From Natronosalvus amylolyticus (GTDB taxonomy: Archaea; Halobacteriota; Halobacteria; Halobacteriales; Natrialbaceae), in NCBI RefSeq assembly GCF_024298845.1, contig NZ_CP101156.1, forward strand, positions 1,674,001 through 1,738,000: a stretch of DNA of 64,000 nucleotides, given 5' to 3'. The position numbers and the translations under genes are program-made. Below are positions 53,496-62,860 of this stretch, piece after piece (the stretch's first letter is position 1; each line of letters starts with the position of its first letter). Below the pieces are notes generated by a model, which saw nothing but the letters and a program-made list of their open reading frames with translations, was not told the origin of the DNA and made no database searches.

Positions 53496-54602
53496 GTGAA
53501 ATTCGTTATCGGACGAGGAACGGACGCTAGCGGTGGCCCAGTCGGGCATCTCGGTTCCTACAGAGCCCTCGACGGAAGCCCCGGCGCAGCTCTCGGCCTC
53601 GACCTGGACGGACCACACGCGATGCTCGTCGTCGGCAAACGTGGCTACGGAAAATCGTTCACGCTGGGAGTCATCGCCGAAGAACTCGCCCGCTCGAGCG
53701 GAGTAGCCCCCGTCATCGTCGATCCGATGGGCGTCTTTCGGGCACTCACTGCCACGGTAACTGGCAGACCGAGTTATGACGAAAGCGATACCACGGATAG
53801 ACACACTGACCGCGATCCCGTTCCTGCAACCGTTCTCGAGCGGCCAACCGTCGCCCCTGACGCCCTCGATCCCCAGTCGTGGTGTGCGCTCGTCGGCCTC
53901 TCGACTGAGAGCGGAGCCGGGAGCCTCCTCTGGCGAAGCGCTCAGCGAGCCTCGACGCTCGAGGGGATGCGGTCGACTATCGACGCCGCGGATGCGCCCG
54001 CTGCCGACAAACGGGCGGCGACAAACCACCTCGGCCTGGCCGACTCCTGGGGCGTATTCGATGCTGACGGGATCGAGGCGAACGATCTGTCTGGCTCCGA
54101 AGTGACCGTCGTCGACCTCGCCGGCCTGGACGCTGCGCCGATGAACGCCGTCGTTCGCGCCATCGCCGAATCGTTGTATCGCGCTCGAGTCGATGGAGTC
54201 ATCGAACGACTGCCGTGGCTCATGATCGACGAGGCCCACACCTTCTTTTCCGGCGTTGCCCAACCAGCCCTCGAAACGATTCTCACGCGCGGGCGAGCCC
54301 CTGGCGTCAGTCTCGTTTCGGCGACCCAGCGTCCGAGCGCCGTTCCCGCCGTGGGCATCTCCCAGTCCGACGTGATCATCTCCCATCGGCTCACCTCCCA
54401 GGCCGATCTCGAAGCGCTCGAGGCGGCTCAGCCGACGTACATGAACGCCTCGCTGACCGATCGGATGCCCGAGCGACCGGGGGAAGTCATCGTGATCGAC
54501 GATTCGACGGAGACGATTCACGCCGCACAGGTCCGGTTTCGGGACACACCCCACGGCGGTGATAGCCCGCGCGCGAGTGACGTCACCGGTGTCGATGTTT
54601 AA
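53496..54602 (+). CDS. HerA/VirB4-like P-loop ATPase
   Basis: A 368-aa ATPase of the DUF87/HerA-FtsK class. Walker A is VVGKRGYGKSFTLG (about residues 42-55), Walker B is LPWLMIDEAHTF (about 240-251) and ISQSDVIISHRLTSQ carries the sensor/arginine region. Related proteins pump DNA or act in secretion machines. GTG at 53496 (MKFVIGRG) was chosen because a TATA box lies 28 bp upstream; the longer ATG at 53394 would place the promoter within the gene. It heads the pilus-like cluster on the plus strand. Confidence 0.82.
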   Translation: MKFVIGRGTDASGGPVGHLGSYRALDGSPGAALGLDLDGPHAMLVVGKRGYGKSFTLGVIAEELARSSGVAPVIVDPMGVFRALTATVTGRPSYDESDTTDRHTDRDPVPATVLERPTVAPDALDPQSWCALVGLSTESGAGSLLWRSAQRASTLEGMRSTIDAADAPAADKRAATNHLGLADSWGVFDADGIEANDLSGSEVTVVDLAGLDAAPMNAVVRAIAESLYRARVDGVIERLPWLMIDEAHTFFSGVAQPALETILTRGRAPGVSLVSATQRPSAVPAVGISQSDVIISHRLTSQADLEALEAAQPTYMNASLTDRMPERPGEVIVIDDSTETIHAAQVRFRDTPHGGDSPRASDVTGVDV

Positions 54603-54627
54603 ATAGGGTGACCGGGCTATCGGTGCC

Positions 54628-55344
54628 ATGAGCGACATCGACCGAATCGAACACCGACTGGCCGCCGTGGAGCGAGTCGTCGTCGACGACGAGCGAACCT
54701 TCGACGACATCGCCCATCTGGCCGCACTCAGCGACGCGGTCGAACGCCTCGAGGAGAGGCTCGAAGACCACGAACGCCGGATTGCCGAAATCGACGGGAA
54801 GAACCAGTCCGTCGAAGGCTACGTCAACAATGTCGAGCGAATCAACGAAAACGTCGAGCAACAGGCCAACGTCGCCCTCGCAACGGTCGACCGGCTGGAA
54901 AAACGGGTCGACGAGCTGGCGGCACACCTCGAAACCGACCACGGGCAATCGAACAGAGCGTTTACGCCAGAGGCCGAGACCGACGACACTCCGGCCCCGC
55001 TCGAGGAGAGTCACGGCGCCGATGCCGAAGCAGACTCGTCGGTACGAGTGGACGGACATGGCCAGGGGGTCGAACTGGAGGGCGAAGCAGCCGTCGAACA
55101 GGCGGTCGATGAAATATTCGAGACGGCAACCGATTCTCGAGCCCCCGAGACGCCGACGGGCGACGATGCGGTCGTGGAACCAGCCTCACCCACGACGAAA
55201 CCGAAACCCGAAGCCGATCAATACGCAGTCGACACGCAGTTGGCCGGTGACGTCAGCGTGAACGAAGTCAACGACCAGGACGACGGCGGACCGGCGGCGG
55301 ACGACTCGAGCGTGTTCAAACGCGTCCTCTCGAAACTGTCGTGA
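54628..55344 (+). CDS. Coiled-coil protein (DUF7310-like)
   Basis: A 238-aa protein. Residues 1-105 form a coiled coil (LERRLEDHERR and LEKRVDELAAHLE type heptads). A long acidic disordered stretch follows and the last residues (SVFKRVLSKLS) form a short basic helix that may touch the membrane or the next protein. Resembles haloarchaeal DUF7310. Function unknown; a scaffold for the secretion ATPase is a guess. It overlaps the next gene by 4 nt (GTGA). Confidence 0.72.
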   Translation: MSDIDRIEHRLAAVERVVVDDERTFDDIAHLAALSDAVERLEERLEDHERRIAEIDGKNQSVEGYVNNVERINENVEQQANVALATVDRLEKRVDELAAHLETDHGQSNRAFTPEAETDDTPAPLEESHGADAEADSSVRVDGHGQGVELEGEAAVEQAVDEIFETATDSRAPETPTGDDAVVEPASPTTKPKPEADQYAVDTQLAGDVSVNEVNDQDDGGPAADDSSVFKRVLSKLS

Positions 55345-55808
55345 TCAGATACGTTCTCGCCGTGATACTGGCCGTATTGGTGCTCGCGATGTCGGTTCCA
55401 GCAGTCGACTACGCCGCCGGACAGAACACCGACCGGCATGCAATGAACGCCATCGCCGATATCAACGAAGCGGCAGTGTCGTTGCTCGATCACGAGGAAG
55501 TGCCACCGGCCGGCTATCCAGGCCCACAGCGAGTCATCACGATCACGTTTCCCGACGATTCGCTGACCAGCCACCCGATTGACAGGTTCGAAATCGAACG
55601 GATCGGCGACCAAAGTAGCGTAGCACGGTACCAGCATGGAAGCCGTGCCGTGCGAACGGTGTTCGTCGACGCACCGATCGTCGAACGCGACGCCCGAGCC
55701 AACCGAACCGTCGTGGTGGAGGGAACCGGCGAACAAACCCTCGTGCTCACGCTCGAGACGGACGAAAACAACGAGGCGGTTATCGTCGTTTCCCGCGTGC
55801 AATTTTAA
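55341..55808 (+). CDS. Small membrane-anchored protein (DUF7311-like)
   Basis: A 155-aa protein starting at GTG. One N-terminal hydrophobic helix (VLAVILAVLVLAMSVPA) precedes a beta-rich exterior domain (VITITFPDDSLTS to TVVVEGTGEQTLVLTLETD). It looks like a minor pseudopilin or an assembly subunit. Coupled to the coiled-coil protein upstream and followed by the TadA-like ATPase after 25 bp. Confidence 0.72.
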   Translation: MIRYVLAVILAVLVLAMSVPAVDYAAGQNTDRHAMNAIADINEAAVSLLDHEEVPPAGYPGPQRVITITFPDDSLTSHPIDRFEIERIGDQSSVARYQHGSRAVRTVFVDAPIVERDARANRTVVVEGTGEQTLVLTLETDENNEAVIVVSRVQF

Positions 55809-55833
55809 ACCAAATAGCGAATCAACAATCGGC

Positions 55834-57768
55834 ATGTCACAGAACGAGTCTGCGCTCGCGGCCACGTTAGACACCGTCGGGCTTGGCTCGCTGGTAGGGG
55901 CCGACGACACCAGCAGCGAGAGACAGGCGTGTACCTGTCACCACGAGTTCGAGGAAAACGTGCTGATCGTCGATGCTGATGGCTGTGATGGCAACGGCGA
56001 TCTCGCCGCTGTCGGTGCCTGTCGTGGGGCCGTCATCGAGTCACTCGAGGATCGCGACGTCGAGGGGCTCGTCGTCCGATCGAACGGCCTCGAATACCGG
56101 TACGGCGAAGCGGCCGTCTCCCTGCTGGCTGCGGCGGGCCGATTTATCGATATGATCGGAGATCGGAACGACCGGCTTGCCGGCAGCGCGAAGACGGATC
56201 CACTCACCGTCGCCGACGAGTTGCGAACGCGGACCGATCCGGTCGCCGATATCGGCTCGAGTTCGGGCCTTCTCAGTGAATCACGGCCCATTGACTCATA
56301 CGGCGAAGCCCTGACACCAACGGTCGGACTCACTATCGGCCACTCGTTCGTCGACCGGTCGGTTGGTGGCGGCGCACGATTGCGAGACGTTACCGTCCTC
56401 GAGACCGGGAGCGAGGCTCGAATATACGACCGGCCGGATAGCGTCCCCTGCTACGCCCTTGACCCCGTAGAAACGGCGTTCTCGATCCCCGAACGAACCG
56501 TCCTCGTGGCGGGCTACGAGGCGATTGCCGACGGCAGCGTCGACGGCGACAGGGCGGCCTCTCGAGCGATCGAACACGTTACAGAAGAGACGGTTGACCC
56601 ACGCCTGGCCACCGTGCTAGCGAAACACACCGCCGGATACGACGTTTTAGAGGATCTGTTTGCCGACCCGCGAATCAGCGACGTTTACGCGACCGCGCCC
56701 GTTTTGGAGAACCCGCTTCGTATCGTCTGTGACGGCGAGTCGATGGCGACGAACGTGCACCTCACGGACGATGGCGCGCGGTCGCTGGCCTCGAGGATTC
56801 GCCGAACGAGCGGTCGTGCGTTCTCTCGAGCGAATCCGACGGTCGACGCGACGGTCGATCTCGGCAACGGCACCGGGATTCGGATCGCAGGGGTGAGCGA
56901 CCCGGTCTCGGACGGGGTCGCGTTCGCGTTCCGTGAACGGGCTGACGACCAGTTTACCCTTCCCGGTCTGGTTGCGAACCGGACGATGACGGCTGAAGCG
57001 GCGGCGTTTCTCTCAGTCGCCATCGAACGCAGTGCAGCGGCGCTGATCGCCGGAACCCGAGGGGCAGGTAAGACCACGTTGCTCGGAACACTGCTGTACG
57101 AACTCACGCCCGATACGCGGACGGTCGTCATCGAAGACACGCCCGAACTGCCTGTCAGTCCGCTGCAGGGAGTCGACCGCGACGTACAGGCGTTACGAAC
57201 GGGGAGCACAGACGGCCCTGAGATCACGCCTGCGGAAGCCCTGCGGACGGCGTTGCGCCTCGGCGATGGCGCACTGGTCGTCGGCGAGATACGCGGTGAG
57301 GAGGCCCGGGTTCTCTACGAGGCGATGCGGGTCGGAGCGAACGCCAACGCCGTACTCGGAACGATCCACGGCGACGGGGCAGACGACGTGTACGAGCGCG
57401 TCGTCTCTGACCTGCAGGTTGAGCCCTCCTCGTTCGGTGCGACCGATCTCGTTGTGACGACGCAGTCCTCTCACACCCCCAGCGGAAAGAAGCGTCGGCT
57501 GGCACGGATCGAAGAGGTACTCGGCAGTGGTGAAGACATCTGGTTCGAGCCGCTGTACGAGATTTCCGGGGATCAGGCGACATCGACCGGGCGAATTGAC
57601 CGCGGTGAAAGTCACCTCGTCGATCGACTCACTGGCCCCTCCGAAGCCTACGCCGACATCCGCTCGGCTATCGACAATCGCACGCGAGTGATGGAATCGC
57701 TCGCTGCTGACGGTCGAACGAGTCCCCGGGAAGTCGCCTCAGCGTACGCACAGCACAGACTCGAGTGA
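55834..57768 (+). CDS. TadA/VirB11-type secretion (pilus) ATPase
   Basis: A 644-aa hexameric assembly ATPase. The C-terminal core has Walker A GTRGAGKTTLLG (about residues 409-420), an acidic Asp box (VVIEDTPELP), Walker B ALVVGEIRGEEA and a His box TIHGDGADDVYERV. The N-terminal 300 residues are haloarchaea-specific and contain a cysteine cluster (CTCHH near 30, then CDGNGD and GACRG). It powers a type IV pilus or related filament with the TadC-like platform that follows 4 bp later. It belongs to the PilB/ArlI/TadA group; the exact filament is unknown. Confidence 0.93.
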   Translation: MSQNESALAATLDTVGLGSLVGADDTSSERQACTCHHEFEENVLIVDADGCDGNGDLAAVGACRGAVIESLEDRDVEGLVVRSNGLEYRYGEAAVSLLAAAGRFIDMIGDRNDRLAGSAKTDPLTVADELRTRTDPVADIGSSSGLLSESRPIDSYGEALTPTVGLTIGHSFVDRSVGGGARLRDVTVLETGSEARIYDRPDSVPCYALDPVETAFSIPERTVLVAGYEAIADGSVDGDRAASRAIEHVTEETVDPRLATVLAKHTAGYDVLEDLFADPRISDVYATAPVLENPLRIVCDGESMATNVHLTDDGARSLASRIRRTSGRAFSRANPTVDATVDLGNGTGIRIAGVSDPVSDGVAFAFRERADDQFTLPGLVANRTMTAEAAAFLSVAIERSAAALIAGTRGAGKTTLLGTLLYELTPDTRTVVIEDTPELPVSPLQGVDRDVQALRTGSTDGPEITPAEALRTALRLGDGALVVGEIRGEEARVLYEAMRVGANANAVLGTIHGDGADDVYERVVSDLQVEPSSFGATDLVVTTQSSHTPSGKKRRLARIEEVLGSGEDIWFEPLYEISGDQATSTGRIDRGESHLVDRLTGPSEAYADIRSAIDNRTRVMESLAADGRTSPREVASAYAQHRLE

Positions 57769-57772
57769 ACAC

Positions 57773-59485
57773 ATGCAGGCACTCACACCAGTCACCCGGG
57801 CGCTCGCAAGGTGGTATCCCGCCGACGTCACGGCGAGTGATGAACTGGCCGACTCGCTCGAGTTCATCGAGTCCTCGATCGAACCCGAAACGATCGTCAA
57901 AGCAGGGTATACGGCGGGCGCACTTTCGATGCCGTTGCTGGTTCCGCTGGTTTTCACACCGTTGCAGTGGTACGTGATTCCGGTCGTGATGCTGGCGGTC
58001 GCACTCGGCGTCATTCACAGCGTTCATACCGCCCCACACGTACTTGCGGCACTTCGCCGGACGGAAGCACTCGGAGACACGCCGAATCTCATCGGGAGAG
58101 CCGTCCTCAGAATGGGAATCCAGCCGTCGACTGAAAACGCCGTTCGGTTCGCCGCCGATACCGGACAGGGACCGCTTGCCAGCAGTCTCTCGAGCCACAT
58201 CGATCGGGCGATGGGGACACCCAGATCCGGCCTCCTGACCTTCGCCGAGGAGTGGGCCGAGTGGTTCCCGGCCCTGCGTCGCTCGAGCTATCTGCTTTCG
58301 ACCGCACAGGACGCCCCCGCAGGTGAGCGAACCCGAACGTTGGATCGGTCGTTAGCTGCCATTTTACACGGGACGAGGGACCAGATGGCGGAATTTACGA
58401 GCGCGATTCGCGGGCCAACGACCGCACTTTACGCGTTCGGTATCTTGCTCCCCCTTGCGCTCGTCGCCCTCGTTCCGGCCGCTGCTATCGTCGAATACCC
58501 CGTCGATACCTGGGTGTTCATTGCCGTCTACAACGTCCTCTTGCCGCTCGTCATCGTCGTGGCGAGCGTCTGGTTGCTCGTGCGCCGACCCGTCGCCTTT
58601 CCCCCGCCGTCGGTACCCCACGACCATCCGGATATTCCCGATCAGCTCTGGCTCCGACTGACGTGGGGGCTCGCCGCCGGCGTCGTGGCCTCCGTTCTCA
58701 CCGCACTACTGGGGCCCCCGTATCTGGCGCCGGTCGCAGCGATGGGAATGGGCCTCGGCGTGACGCTCCTGGCGCTCTTTCGACCGGTTATGGTCGTTCG
58801 AAATTACGTCCGGGACGTCGAGGAACATCTGGTCGACGCGCTCTATCTCGTGGGTCGGCAAGTGACCGAGGGACGGGCCGTCGAGGCGTCCATCGAACTC
58901 GCAGCCGACCGCGTCCCCGGCGAAACAGGCGACGTATTCGAGGCAGCGAGCGGCGTCCAACGACGGCTTCACATCGGCGTTCAGGAGGCCTTTCTCGGCG
59001 ACTACGGCGCCCTTCGGGATGTTCCGAGTGCCCGGGCGCAGGGAATGGCCCGGTTGCTCGCCATCGCCGCCGAAGAGGGACGACCGGCCGGCCGAGCGAT
59101 CGTCGAGATGGCCGACCACCTCGAGGAACTACAGGAGGTCGAATGCGAGACGCGCCGACAGCTTACCATGGTCACCGGCACGCTCGAGAACACGGCCTCG
59201 TACTTCGGCCCGCTGATCGCCGGGTCGACGGTCGCGCTCGCCGGGTTGATGGCCGAGCACGTCATCGACGACGAAGCGATCGCACAGGAGATGTTGGCGG
59301 TTGACTCCCTCGGGATTGTCGTCGGCGTCTACGTACTCACCCTCTGCCTGTTGTTGACGCCCCTGTCGCTGGCGCTTCGACACGGTCTCGACAGGGCACT
59401 CATCGGGTATAACGTCGGTCGGTCACTCGTGTTCGCCACGCCGATTTACGTCGTCACTGTCGGCCTGGTCGAACTGCTCATTTAA
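57773..59485 (+). CDS. TadC/FlaJ-type membrane platform (T2SSF domains)
   Basis: A 570-aa integral membrane protein. About eight helices are grouped as two halves, each with a T2SSF-type cytoplasmic domain (residues about 105-220 and 360-470; TEGRAVEASIELAADRVPG in the second). It is the membrane core of archaeal type IV pilus-like machines, matched to the ATPase upstream. Confidence 0.9.
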   Translation: MQALTPVTRALARWYPADVTASDELADSLEFIESSIEPETIVKAGYTAGALSMPLLVPLVFTPLQWYVIPVVMLAVALGVIHSVHTAPHVLAALRRTEALGDTPNLIGRAVLRMGIQPSTENAVRFAADTGQGPLASSLSSHIDRAMGTPRSGLLTFAEEWAEWFPALRRSSYLLSTAQDAPAGERTRTLDRSLAAILHGTRDQMAEFTSAIRGPTTALYAFGILLPLALVALVPAAAIVEYPVDTWVFIAVYNVLLPLVIVVASVWLLVRRPVAFPPPSVPHDHPDIPDQLWLRLTWGLAAGVVASVLTALLGPPYLAPVAAMGMGLGVTLLALFRPVMVVRNYVRDVEEHLVDALYLVGRQVTEGRAVEASIELAADRVPGETGDVFEAASGVQRRLHIGVQEAFLGDYGALRDVPSARAQGMARLLAIAAEEGRPAGRAIVEMADHLEELQEVECETRRQLTMVTGTLENTASYFGPLIAGSTVALAGLMAEHVIDDEAIAQEMLAVDSLGIVVGVYVLTLCLLLTPLSLALRHGLDRALIGYNVGRSLVFATPIYVVTVGLVELLI

Positions 59486-59510
59486 ATACGAAGGCGAAAC
59501 CAGATCGGGT

Positions 59511-60107
59511 ATGGATTGGGAGGCCCCGGTCGATGCCTGGTACGTCTGGATGGCCGTCGCGATCGTCAGTTTCGCTATTGCTGGGGTCGCCCTGGCTGTC
59601 CCGTCCGGCCCACCACCGGATGCGAATGGGGCCGCAAACACCATCGACAGAATCGCCGGCAGTAACTATCAGGCAAGCGGGAGCTACGCCCACGATGCCG
59701 AAGACGTGAAAATCGGTGCGAAGACGATTACGCTCAGAAACGAACACGGGACGGCCCACGCGAGCACCGCCTTCGGCGAAATGGTACCCGCCAACGGCGT
59801 CGTCGGACTCGAGAACGTAACGTACGGAACACCGTACACGGTCGAATACGGTGACGGGACCCTCCCGCCGGAGCGTGTGTTTCTCGAGGCCGTCGATGCT
59901 GCCTACACGCCGAAGCAGGAAGCGTGGGCCACCTCGAATGGCGAACTCGTCGTCCGGATGATCAGACTCGATGCAACAGTGCTCGAAGAAGGCCAGACAC
60001 CCAGTTCCATCGACACCACCGAACCGGGATGGTTGGCAGACAGGTGGGATGGCATCCATTACGATAGCGCCCAGGACGAATACTACATCCTGCTCGTTTT
60101 GCTCTGA
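59511..60107 (+). CDS. Pseudopilin-like membrane protein (DUF7283-like)
   Basis: A 198-aa protein. One N-terminal hydrophobic helix (YVWMAVAIVSFAIAGVALAV) and a beta-rich exterior part (IGAKTITLRNEHGTAHASTAF). It resembles DUF7283, often next to TadC-like genes. A prepilin peptidase site is not clear. It is likely a minor subunit of the same machine. Confidence 0.75.
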   Translation: MDWEAPVDAWYVWMAVAIVSFAIAGVALAVPSGPPPDANGAANTIDRIAGSNYQASGSYAHDAEDVKIGAKTITLRNEHGTAHASTAFGEMVPANGVVGLENVTYGTPYTVEYGDGTLPPERVFLEAVDAAYTPKQEAWATSNGELVVRMIRLDATVLEEGQTPSSIDTTEPGWLADRWDGIHYDSAQDEYYILLVLL

Positions 60108-60183
60108 CCCTCCCGTATGAAGTCACGAAAAACGGCCGCGTCTCGAATGGATGTTCAAATACGATGGCGGCCGAAATACCGGT

Positions 60184-61479
60184 ATGATTGCTATTGCCGG
60201 TGCGAAAGGCGGATGCGGAAAAACCACCGTAGCGCTCGGCCTGACCGAAGCGTTCGCTCGAGACGGAACGGCCGCTATCGCCATCGACGCCGATCGCCAA
60301 CTGCCAAACTTGCACGTGATGGCCGGCACCGACCGAACGCCGACCCTCGGGTCGCTCGACGAAAGCACCTGCGTTGCTCAAGAGAGCCCCCGTGTTTCGA
60401 ATGCCGGTATCGTTGCGGCGCCAAAACCCTCAGAATCGGTCGACTTCCGGACGGCGTTCAACCGGTTCGAAAACCACGCAACCGAGACGAATCTCGAGGT
60501 CGTCATCGACTGTCCGTCCGGGGCCGGTCCTGACGTCGTCGAGCCGTTGTCTGCAGCCAGTGCCGTCGTGCTCGTGACCACCGATACCGAACGGAGCATC
60601 ACTGCCGCCGAGACCACACTCGAGATTGCCCACCGACTCGAGACCCCGGTCCTCGGCGTGGTGTGCAACAGGTGTGAGAGCCCACCTGCAGGTCTCGAGA
60701 GGCGACTGGGAATCGATGTCCTCGGAACTGTTCCGGACGACCCCGATCCGATTACGGGTGATGGGCCGCAGGCTGGATTCGCCGAAATCGCCACCGTCCT
60801 GGGTGGGCTCGAGTACGATGGATCTCCAGCGAGAAACGCTCACGATCGGCTGACGACCGGTATCGACGTCCTCGACAGCACGCTCGAAGGCGGGGTCCCG
60901 GTGGGATCGGTCGTCGCCCTGACTGCCGACGCTGCCAGCCAGACCGAGCATCTGCTGTACGCCATGACTGCTCCCCGCGGAACCCTATATCTCTCCACTG
61001 AACGCTCGGCATCGAACGTTGAGCGAGCGATCGACAGATCGACCGTCGAGACGGGGAAACCGACGATTAGACGGCTAGATAGCGAGACTCCGCTCGAACA
61101 CGCACTCGAGATTATGCAGAAACTGCCGGACGGGGCAAATCTGATCGTCGACCCGATCGACCGACTGGAAGCGACCGACCGCGAGCGCTATCTGGACTTC
61201 CTCAATGCAGTTGCAGATCGTATGGCCGAAACGGATGGCATGACGGTCTTTCACTGTCCCGTCGCAGCGTCAGAATCGGCGAATCGACGCTCCACCAAAC
61301 ACGTCGCTGACGCCGTTTTCGACGTTCACACCACGACGCCCGGCTCGGACGTCGATGTGGATCAGTACCTCTCGGTGTCGAAATGTCGCTTCGATAGCTC
61401 ACTGGTCGACACCGTCGAACTCGATGGCGAACTTGCAGCCGAGACGAATCGCGAAGACCGTCCGGCGATTCTCGAGTGA
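60184..61479 (+). CDS. MinD-like / RecA-like fusion ATPase
   Basis: A 431-aa protein with two parts. Residues 1-225 are a MinD/ParA ATPase with deviant Walker A AGAKGGCGKTT. Residues about 230-420 resemble the KaiC/RecA-derived haloarchaeal family (LTTGIDVLDSTLEGGVPVGSVVALT, then LIVDPIDRLEATDRERYLDFL), but the usual GxxGxGKT loop is replaced by TADAASQTEHLL, so the second half probably does not hydrolyse ATP. A TTCAAATAC box 28 bp upstream supports the ATG at 60184. It ends the pilus-like cluster, so localisation of that machine is a plausible role. Confidence 0.82.
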   Translation: MIAIAGAKGGCGKTTVALGLTEAFARDGTAAIAIDADRQLPNLHVMAGTDRTPTLGSLDESTCVAQESPRVSNAGIVAAPKPSESVDFRTAFNRFENHATETNLEVVIDCPSGAGPDVVEPLSAASAVVLVTTDTERSITAAETTLEIAHRLETPVLGVVCNRCESPPAGLERRLGIDVLGTVPDDPDPITGDGPQAGFAEIATVLGGLEYDGSPARNAHDRLTTGIDVLDSTLEGGVPVGSVVALTADAASQTEHLLYAMTAPRGTLYLSTERSASNVERAIDRSTVETGKPTIRRLDSETPLEHALEIMQKLPDGANLIVDPIDRLEATDRERYLDFLNAVADRMAETDGMTVFHCPVAASESANRRSTKHVADAVFDVHTTTPGSDVDVDQYLSVSKCRFDSSLVDTVELDGELAAETNREDRPAILE

Positions 61480-61522
61480 GCCGAGTCGGTCTCCGGCCCC
61501 AGTGATGGGAACCGAGCGATAA

Positions 61523-62734
61523 TTAGGCCGCAGCCGCGCGCTCGAGGACCTCGATACCGATCAGCGGTTCGCCGGTGAGCGCCCGCACGTACGCCCCGCC
61601 GGCGATCGAGACGTGCCCGAAGTCGGCTTCGTCGAGGCCGTACATTCCGATCGCTCTCGAAGTGTCGCCCCCGCCGACGACGGAGAAACAGTCGGTCTCG
61701 GCGATGGCCTCGAGTACGGTTACCGTCCCCGTCGCAAAGCGCTCGTCCTCGAAGACGCCGAGGGCACCTTTGACGAAGACCGCGTCGGATTCGCGAACGA
61801 GGTCGGCGTAGGCTTCGGCACTCTCGCTTCCGATGTCGAGGGAGGAAGTGTCTTTTTCCAGACCCTCGACGGCCGTTTCCGCGCGCTCGCCATCGTCGCC
61901 TTCGTAAGCGAGGTCCGAGGCGAGGGTGAGTCGGTCGCCGTAGGTTTCGAGAATGGATTCGATGGTGTCGGCGTGGTCGTCCCACTGGTGGTCGAAGAAC
62001 TCGGTTCCCTCGACGTCGTAGCCGACGTCGTGGCCGGCAGCCCGCAAGAATAGTTCGCCGACGATGCCGCCCAGACAGAATCGGTCGACGGTGTCGTCGA
62101 CGCGTTCGATGACCGGGATCAGGTCTTCAGCTTTCGTGCCGCCGAGGACCATCGTCACGGGGCCATCGAACTCTCGGTCCTGAATCGCGGAGTTAGCGGT
62201 GTACTCCGCGTCCATGACTGGGCCGGCGTACGCGTCCATGACGAGCGGGAAGCCGACGAGTGAAGCGTGTGCGCGGTGGGCCGCCGAGTAGGCGTCGTTG
62301 ACGTAGGCGTCGAACTTCGGTGCCAGCGTCTGAACGAACTCACTCTGGGCGTGTTCCTCGGGCTCTTTTTCCGGAAGTTCGTCCTCGCACATGCGGACGT
62401 TCTCGAGGAGGAGTACTTCGCCGGTCTCGAGCGCCTCGATCGCCTCGAGGGCGTCTTCGCCGAAGGTATCGGAAACGAATCCGACGTCCTGACCGAGATG
62501 TTCGCCGAGGATGTCGGCGTGGCTCTCGAGGGAGATGAACGTGTCCCGACCGGGCCGACCCTGATGGGCCATGACCGCGACGGCGTGCCCATCCTCGAGG
62601 AGCGTCCGAATGGACGATGCGTGACGTTCGAAACGACGATTGTCCTGTGCGCGGCCGTTTTCGACGGGTGCGTTGATGTCGACTCGAACCAGCACTCGCT
62701 GGCCGGAATCGAGGTCACTGACGGTGTTGAACAT
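61523..62734 (-). CDS. pgk: Phosphoglycerate kinase
   Basis: A 403-aa glycolytic/gluconeogenic kinase. RVDINAPVENG, MAHQGRPG, VNDAYSAAHRAHAS, GGTKAEDLIPV and the ATP loop VVGGGDTSRA are all in place. Start MFNTVSDL at 62734; a TTTTATGC box on the minus strand near 62758-62766 suggests a near-leaderless transcript. Downstream of gap on the same strand. Confidence 0.97.
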   Translation of the reverse strand: MFNTVSDLDSGQRVLVRVDINAPVENGRAQDNRRFERHASSIRTLLEDGHAVAVMAHQGRPGRDTFISLESHADILGEHLGQDVGFVSDTFGEDALEAIEALETGEVLLLENVRMCEDELPEKEPEEHAQSEFVQTLAPKFDAYVNDAYSAAHRAHASLVGFPLVMDAYAGPVMDAEYTANSAIQDREFDGPVTMVLGGTKAEDLIPVIERVDDTVDRFCLGGIVGELFLRAAGHDVGYDVEGTEFFDHQWDDHADTIESILETYGDRLTLASDLAYEGDDGERAETAVEGLEKDTSSLDIGSESAEAYADLVRESDAVFVKGALGVFEDERFATGTVTVLEAIAETDCFSVVGGGDTSRAIGMYGLDEADFGHVSIAGGAYVRALTGEPLIGIEVLERAAAA

Positions 62735-62860
62735 ATCTCTACTCCAGTGACGAACCCGCATAAAACGGATGGATAGCGCCCAGTCCTGCCCACGGGAGCA
62801 AGTGACGGGATATACAAGGACACCGCTCGCGCGGCGAACGCCAAAGACGGATACTCGATC

